A DNA stretch of 64,000 nucleotides. Origin: Pedobacter sp. FW305-3-2-15-E-R2A2. GTDB taxonomy: Bacteria; Bacteroidota; Bacteroidia; Sphingobacteriales; Sphingobacteriaceae. The notes beneath the pieces are model-generated. The model saw only the letters and a program-made list of their open reading frames with translations, had not been told where the DNA came from and ran no database searches. Each line of letters starts with the position of its first letter. The first letter of the stretch is position 1. A program made the translations under genes and the position numbers. Location of the stretch: positions 4,216,001-4,280,000 of the forward strand of contig NZ_CP151803.1 in NCBI RefSeq assembly GCF_038446955.1, given 5' to 3'. This document shows positions 60,879 to 64,000 of the stretch, piece by piece.

Positions 60879-62318
60879 ATGCTCTTCAACTCCATCAATT
60901 TTGCCATATTCCTGCCCATAGTTTTTTTTCTCTATTGGTTTGTCGCCAATAAGAATTTGAAGCTCCAGAATATGTTGTTGCTGTCTACAAGCTATTTTTT
61001 TTATGCCTGCTGGGACTGGCGCTTCCTGTTTCTTTTAATCTTCTCCACCCTATTAGATTATTTTACGGGAATAAAAATGTTTGAATCCAATAGCCAAAAA
61101 ATGAAGAAATTCTGGTTCTGGCTAAGCGTCTTGATTAACCTTGGATTTCTCGGTATATTTAAATATTACAATTTCTTTGCCAGCTCATTTGCGGAAGCGT
61201 TAGGGAATTTAGGACTGCAGGTGAATCCATCTACCTTAAATGTGATCCTTCCCGTAGGAATTTCCTTTTATACCTTTCATGGTCTATCTTATGTGATCGA
61301 TATTTATAAAGGTAAAATCCAAGCCGAAAGAAATTTTATCGACTACGCCGTATTCGTCAGTTTCTTTCCACTTCTGGTTGCCGGTCCGATAGAAAGAGCA
61401 ACCCACCTGTTACCGCAAATTCAGCGCAAAAGACAGTTTAATTACACCAATGCGGTGGATGGTCTCCGGCAAATTTTATGGGGGCTCTTTAAGAAGATCG
61501 TCATTGCAGACAACTGTGCCGATATCGCCAATACGATATTCGACCATCCTGGTGGTCAACCAGGCAGCATGTTAGTTTTAGGAGCAGTGTTCTTTGCTTT
61601 TCAGATCTACGGAGACTTTTCCGGCTATTCGGACATCGCCTTAGGGACGGCCCGGCTTTTTGGAATATCGCTCTTAAAGAACTTTTCTTTCCCCTATTTT
61701 TCCCGCGACATCGCTGAATTCTGGAGGCGCTGGCACATCTCGCTCTCCACCTGGTTTCGTGACTACTTATACATTCCTTTAGGCGGAAGTAAAGCCGGCC
61801 TCTGGAAAAAAGTCAGAAATACCTTCATCATTTTCATTGTCAGCGGTTTCTGGCATGGTGCCAACTGGACATTCATCATATGGGGCGCATTAAATGCCTT
61901 GTACATCATGCCCTCGATCCTGTTCAACACCCATAGGGATAATTTAAATATCGTAGCAGAAGGCAAATACCTGCCAAGTCTCCGTGATTTTCTGAACATT
62001 GTACTCACCTTTAGTTTAACGGTATTTGCCTGGATATTTTTTAGAGCCAAAAGCCTGTCCGACGCCATAGAATATATAAAAGGAATCTTTTCTCCTTCCT
62101 TGTTTGTCACACCAGATATTTCCGAATCTACCTTAGTCATTTCTCTTCTTGTTTCAGGATTTCTGCTGGTAGAATGGATTGGCAGAGCAGGTCATTTCTC
62201 CTTAAGTAATATCGCGAAAGTACCTGTAGCGCTAAGATGGTCATTCTATTTCTCCCTTATCCTGCTCATGTTTATTTATCAGGGAGAAGCTCAAACCTTT
62301 ATATATTTTCAATTTTAG
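60879..62318 (+). CDS. MBOAT-family O-acyltransferase (AlgI-like)
   Basis: A 479-residue polytopic membrane acyltransferase, thought to pass acyl groups across the membrane to glycans. The AlgI-type block FWRRWHISLSTWFRDYLYIPLGG is followed by the catalytic histidine in GFWHGANWTF (His326). About ten to eleven membrane helices. The next gene encodes an SGNH partner, the usual arrangement for polysaccharide O-acetylation. Confidence 0.93.
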   Translation: MLFNSINFAIFLPIVFFLYWFVANKNLKLQNMLLLSTSYFFYACWDWRFLFLLIFSTLLDYFTGIKMFESNSQKMKKFWFWLSVLINLGFLGIFKYYNFFASSFAEALGNLGLQVNPSTLNVILPVGISFYTFHGLSYVIDIYKGKIQAERNFIDYAVFVSFFPLLVAGPIERATHLLPQIQRKRQFNYTNAVDGLRQILWGLFKKIVIADNCADIANTIFDHPGGQPGSMLVLGAVFFAFQIYGDFSGYSDIALGTARLFGISLLKNFSFPYFSRDIAEFWRRWHISLSTWFRDYLYIPLGGSKAGLWKKVRNTFIIFIVSGFWHGANWTFIIWGALNALYIMPSILFNTHRDNLNIVAEGKYLPSLRDFLNIVLTFSLTVFAWIFFRAKSLSDAIEYIKGIFSPSLFVTPDISESTLVISLLVSGFLLVEWIGRAGHFSLSNIAKVPVALRWSFYFSLILLMFIYQGEAQTFIYFQF

Positions 62319-62353
62319 ATGAAATCACCCGCACCCCAAAAAAGCAATTATTT

Positions 62354-63352
62354 ATGAAAAAATTCCTGATCAGACTCCTCGTATTTACTTTTGTGATTGG
62401 TGTTGCCGGCGAATTCATCATCAGGATCTACAAGCTTGTTCCGGATATTCCAAGATTGTATATTGATAAAACAGGGATACAGCGATATGTACCTGGTCAG
62501 ACTGGATATTATACCAAAGCAAAGACAAAATGGGTCGTGAATAAATATGGCTGGCTTGGCACATCCGATACCAGCAAAGACACGGTGGTCTCTGTTATTG
62601 GTGATTCCTACATTGAAAACATGATGAATCCTATCTCCTGTAATCAAGGAAATCTGCTTAAATCCCGATTTCAGGATTACAGTTTTTTCGAAGCTGGCAG
62701 ATCCGGAGTCACCTTTATTGAAGCGATGCAAATCAGCAAACTACTAGATTCCACCATCCATCCGAAATTGCACCTTATTTATGTAAACACCGGCGATTTT
62801 CCGGAAAGCTCTGCGCTTAATCAACGACATACAGATCGGGTCCAGATCGACTTAAGTACGAATACGATTCTAAATGGCAATTTAAAAAGTCCGGGGTTAA
62901 AAAAGATCCTTTACAACATTAAACTCCTGTATTATTTATACTTAAGATTCCCCCTGTTTGTTGATGCAAAAAACAAAGAAGACCACAAAGGTGATACAAA
63001 AAAAACCATTGCGAGGAAACCAGAATTCGATGGAACTGACGTCAACAAATTGTTTGCCTACTGCCGTAAAAATTACGATATGGAGAAAGTAGTGTTAGTT
63101 TTTCATCCGGGAACTGAACAGACCATCATTAATTTGGCCAATCATTACCACGTCAAAAATATGGTATTAAATACAGAGAAAGGGGAAAAAAGCTGGGCTT
63201 TAAATGCAAATGATGGACATTGGTCATGTTACGGACATAGCCGGGTGGCGAAACAAATTAGCATCGGACTCCCTTCCTTGCTAAGGATAATAAAAACCAA
63301 TCCAGATCTAAAAAAACAGGCACATCATTCACTAAAGATTAAATCTATGTAA
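62354..63352 (+). CDS. SGNH-like acyltransferase/hydrolase, MBOAT partner
   Basis: A 332-residue protein with an N-terminal membrane anchor (residues 5-25) and an SGNH-type periplasmic domain. It has the Gly-Asp-Ser block VIGDSYIENM (Ser85), and the Asp-His pair in NDGHWSCYGHS (about Asp287-His289). I choose the ATG at 62354; the frame runs upstream to 62237 inside the MBOAT gene. It resembles AlgJ/AlgX-like proteins that transfer acetyl groups to polysaccharide after MBOAT export. Confidence 0.82.
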   Translation: MKKFLIRLLVFTFVIGVAGEFIIRIYKLVPDIPRLYIDKTGIQRYVPGQTGYYTKAKTKWVVNKYGWLGTSDTSKDTVVSVIGDSYIENMMNPISCNQGNLLKSRFQDYSFFEAGRSGVTFIEAMQISKLLDSTIHPKLHLIYVNTGDFPESSALNQRHTDRVQIDLSTNTILNGNLKSPGLKKILYNIKLLYYLYLRFPLFVDAKNKEDHKGDTKKTIARKPEFDGTDVNKLFAYCRKNYDMEKVVLVFHPGTEQTIINLANHYHVKNMVLNTEKGEKSWALNANDGHWSCYGHSRVAKQISIGLPSLLRIIKTNPDLKKQAHHSLKIKSM

Positions 63353-63492
63353 ATTCCAGCAACACACAAAACTACAAACAACACACAAAAAGCAATCGAG
63401 TTAAATAAAGTTCAAAAATAAATAAAGCGTGTAACCTTTTAGTTGATGACCTACTCTAACAATTACTGATTTAAATCAATCAGGTATCAACC

Positions 63493-64000
63493 GTGAAAAA
63501 ACTCCTATTCCTCTTCAGCTGCTTTACTATTTCCGTTTCATCTGCACAAGAACCGAAACCTAAAATTACATCAAAAGCGGCTTTAACCCATTCGTCTATC
63601 CAGCTGCAAACTGATCACATTTTCAACAAACTCGTTAAAATCAGGAGAGACTTTCATGAAAATCCAGAACTGGCAGGAAATGAAATACGAACTAAAAAAG
63701 TCATCGCACAATATTTACTTGACTTAGGGCTTGAAGTAGATACCAACATTTACGGTCATGGTGTTGTAGGGATTTTAAAGGGAGGCAGAAAGGGGAAAAA
63801 AATAGTCTGGAGATCCGATATGGATGCATTGCCAAATGATTTTCCTGATGAAGTTGCTTTCAAGTCCAAAAACAAGGGCATTCAGCATGGTTGCGGTCAT
63901 GATATACACATGGCAATTGGGCTGGGAATAGCTGAAGTACTTGCAAAGCATAAAGCATCTTTAAATGGAACTGCATATTTTATATTTCAGCCGGAAGAAG
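63493..64000 (+). CDS. M20-family amidohydrolase, 5' part
   Basis: The start of a secreted metallo-amidohydrolase cut by the window end. It opens with GTG at 63493 and a Sec signal (KKLLFLFSCFTISVSSAQ). Typical M20 motifs follow: KIRRDFHENPEL, RSDMDALP, HGCGHDIHMA (metal ligands) and FQPEE at the edge. It is probably of the hippurate-hydrolase type that removes acyl groups from amino acids or sugars. Confidence 0.9.
   Translation, partial: MKKLLFLFSCFTISVSSAQEPKPKITSKAALTHSSIQLQTDHIFNKLVKIRRDFHENPELAGNEIRTKKVIAQYLLDLGLEVDTNIYGHGVVGILKGGRKGKKIVWRSDMDALPNDFPDEVAFKSKNKGIQHGCGHDIHMAIGLGIAEVLAKHKASLNGTAYFIFQPEE

Noticed and set aside
1..64000. CRISPR arrays, insertion sequences, integrases or phage genes.
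   Set aside because: I found no regularly spaced repeats, transposase or integrase frames. The paired tRNA-Lys repeats and NRPS internal repeats are the only large repeats seen.

Overview
The window is a chromosomal segment of a Bacteroidota bacterium, most likely Sphingobacteriaceae and Pedobacter-like. The evidence is a SusC/SusD outer-membrane pair, a DUF6520 protein next to a MauE/DoxX protein, lipoproteins with short Bacteroidota-type signals, few Shine-Dalgarno sequences, tRNA promoters with a TAnnTTYG-type -7 box, a GH29 fucosidase and a Bacteroidota-style ImuA/ImuB/DnaE2 cassette. The species cannot be named from the sequence.

Layout. 1-5.2 kb: the 3' part of a susC gene, a susD gene, a small secreted DUF6520 protein with a MauE-like membrane protein, and a Crp-type regulator. 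5.4-8.5 kb: an unrecognised 505-residue protein coupled to a DyP-type peroxidase. 8.5-10.5 kb: a blue-light (LOV) histidine kinase and a single-domain response regulator. 10.8-15.6 kb: an M15-like peptidase, a DUF4256 protein, a multi-spanning membrane protein and two lipoproteins. 15.6-21.9 kb: a mutagenic DNA-repair cassette (imuA-imuB-dnaE2) divergent from a LexA-like XRE/S24 repressor, with a perfect 18-bp palindrome between them. 21.8-26.9 kb: small lipoproteins, an aspartyl-protease-like protein, an alpha-L-fucosidase and a small membrane protein.

26.9-41.6 kb is one giant nonribosomal peptide synthetase gene (4888 aa, four modules, C-A-T / C-A-T / C-A-MT-T / C-A-T-TE). Binding-pocket readings suggest Val/Ile-like, Val/Ile-like, N-methyl-Thr and an unassigned fourth residue; the N-terminal C domain suggests an acylated start. 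No tailoring, export, MbtH or PPTase gene lies beside it.

42.1-52.8 kb is a 10.6-kb accessory block bracketed by two near-identical 146-bp direct repeats, each holding a complete tRNA-Lys(UUU) gene and its promoter. Inside are an AraC regulator, an alpha/beta hydrolase, an SDR, an HxlR regulator with a shared 39-bp operator at two promoters, a SnoaL-like protein, a Gfo/Idh oxidoreductase, an ArsR/SRPBCC cluster with its own operator dyads, and a chromate block (a ChrB-AraC fusion, an outer-membrane protein and ChrA).

52.9-54.2 kb carries a VOC protein and a RibD/DHFR-like reductase. 54.3-60.5 kb is a very tight six-gene operon: small partner protein, GMC flavoprotein, VioB-type ferritin-like protein, cupin, subtilisin-like protease and S1/P1-type nuclease. 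No product in it has a recognisable signal peptide, and I know no described system with this composition. 60.9-64 kb has an MBOAT/SGNH polysaccharide O-acylation pair and the start of an M20 amidohydrolase cut by the window end.

The strongest candidates for undescribed biology are the six-gene operon, the orphan NRPS, the 505-aa/DyP pair and the tRNA-Lys-bracketed block.
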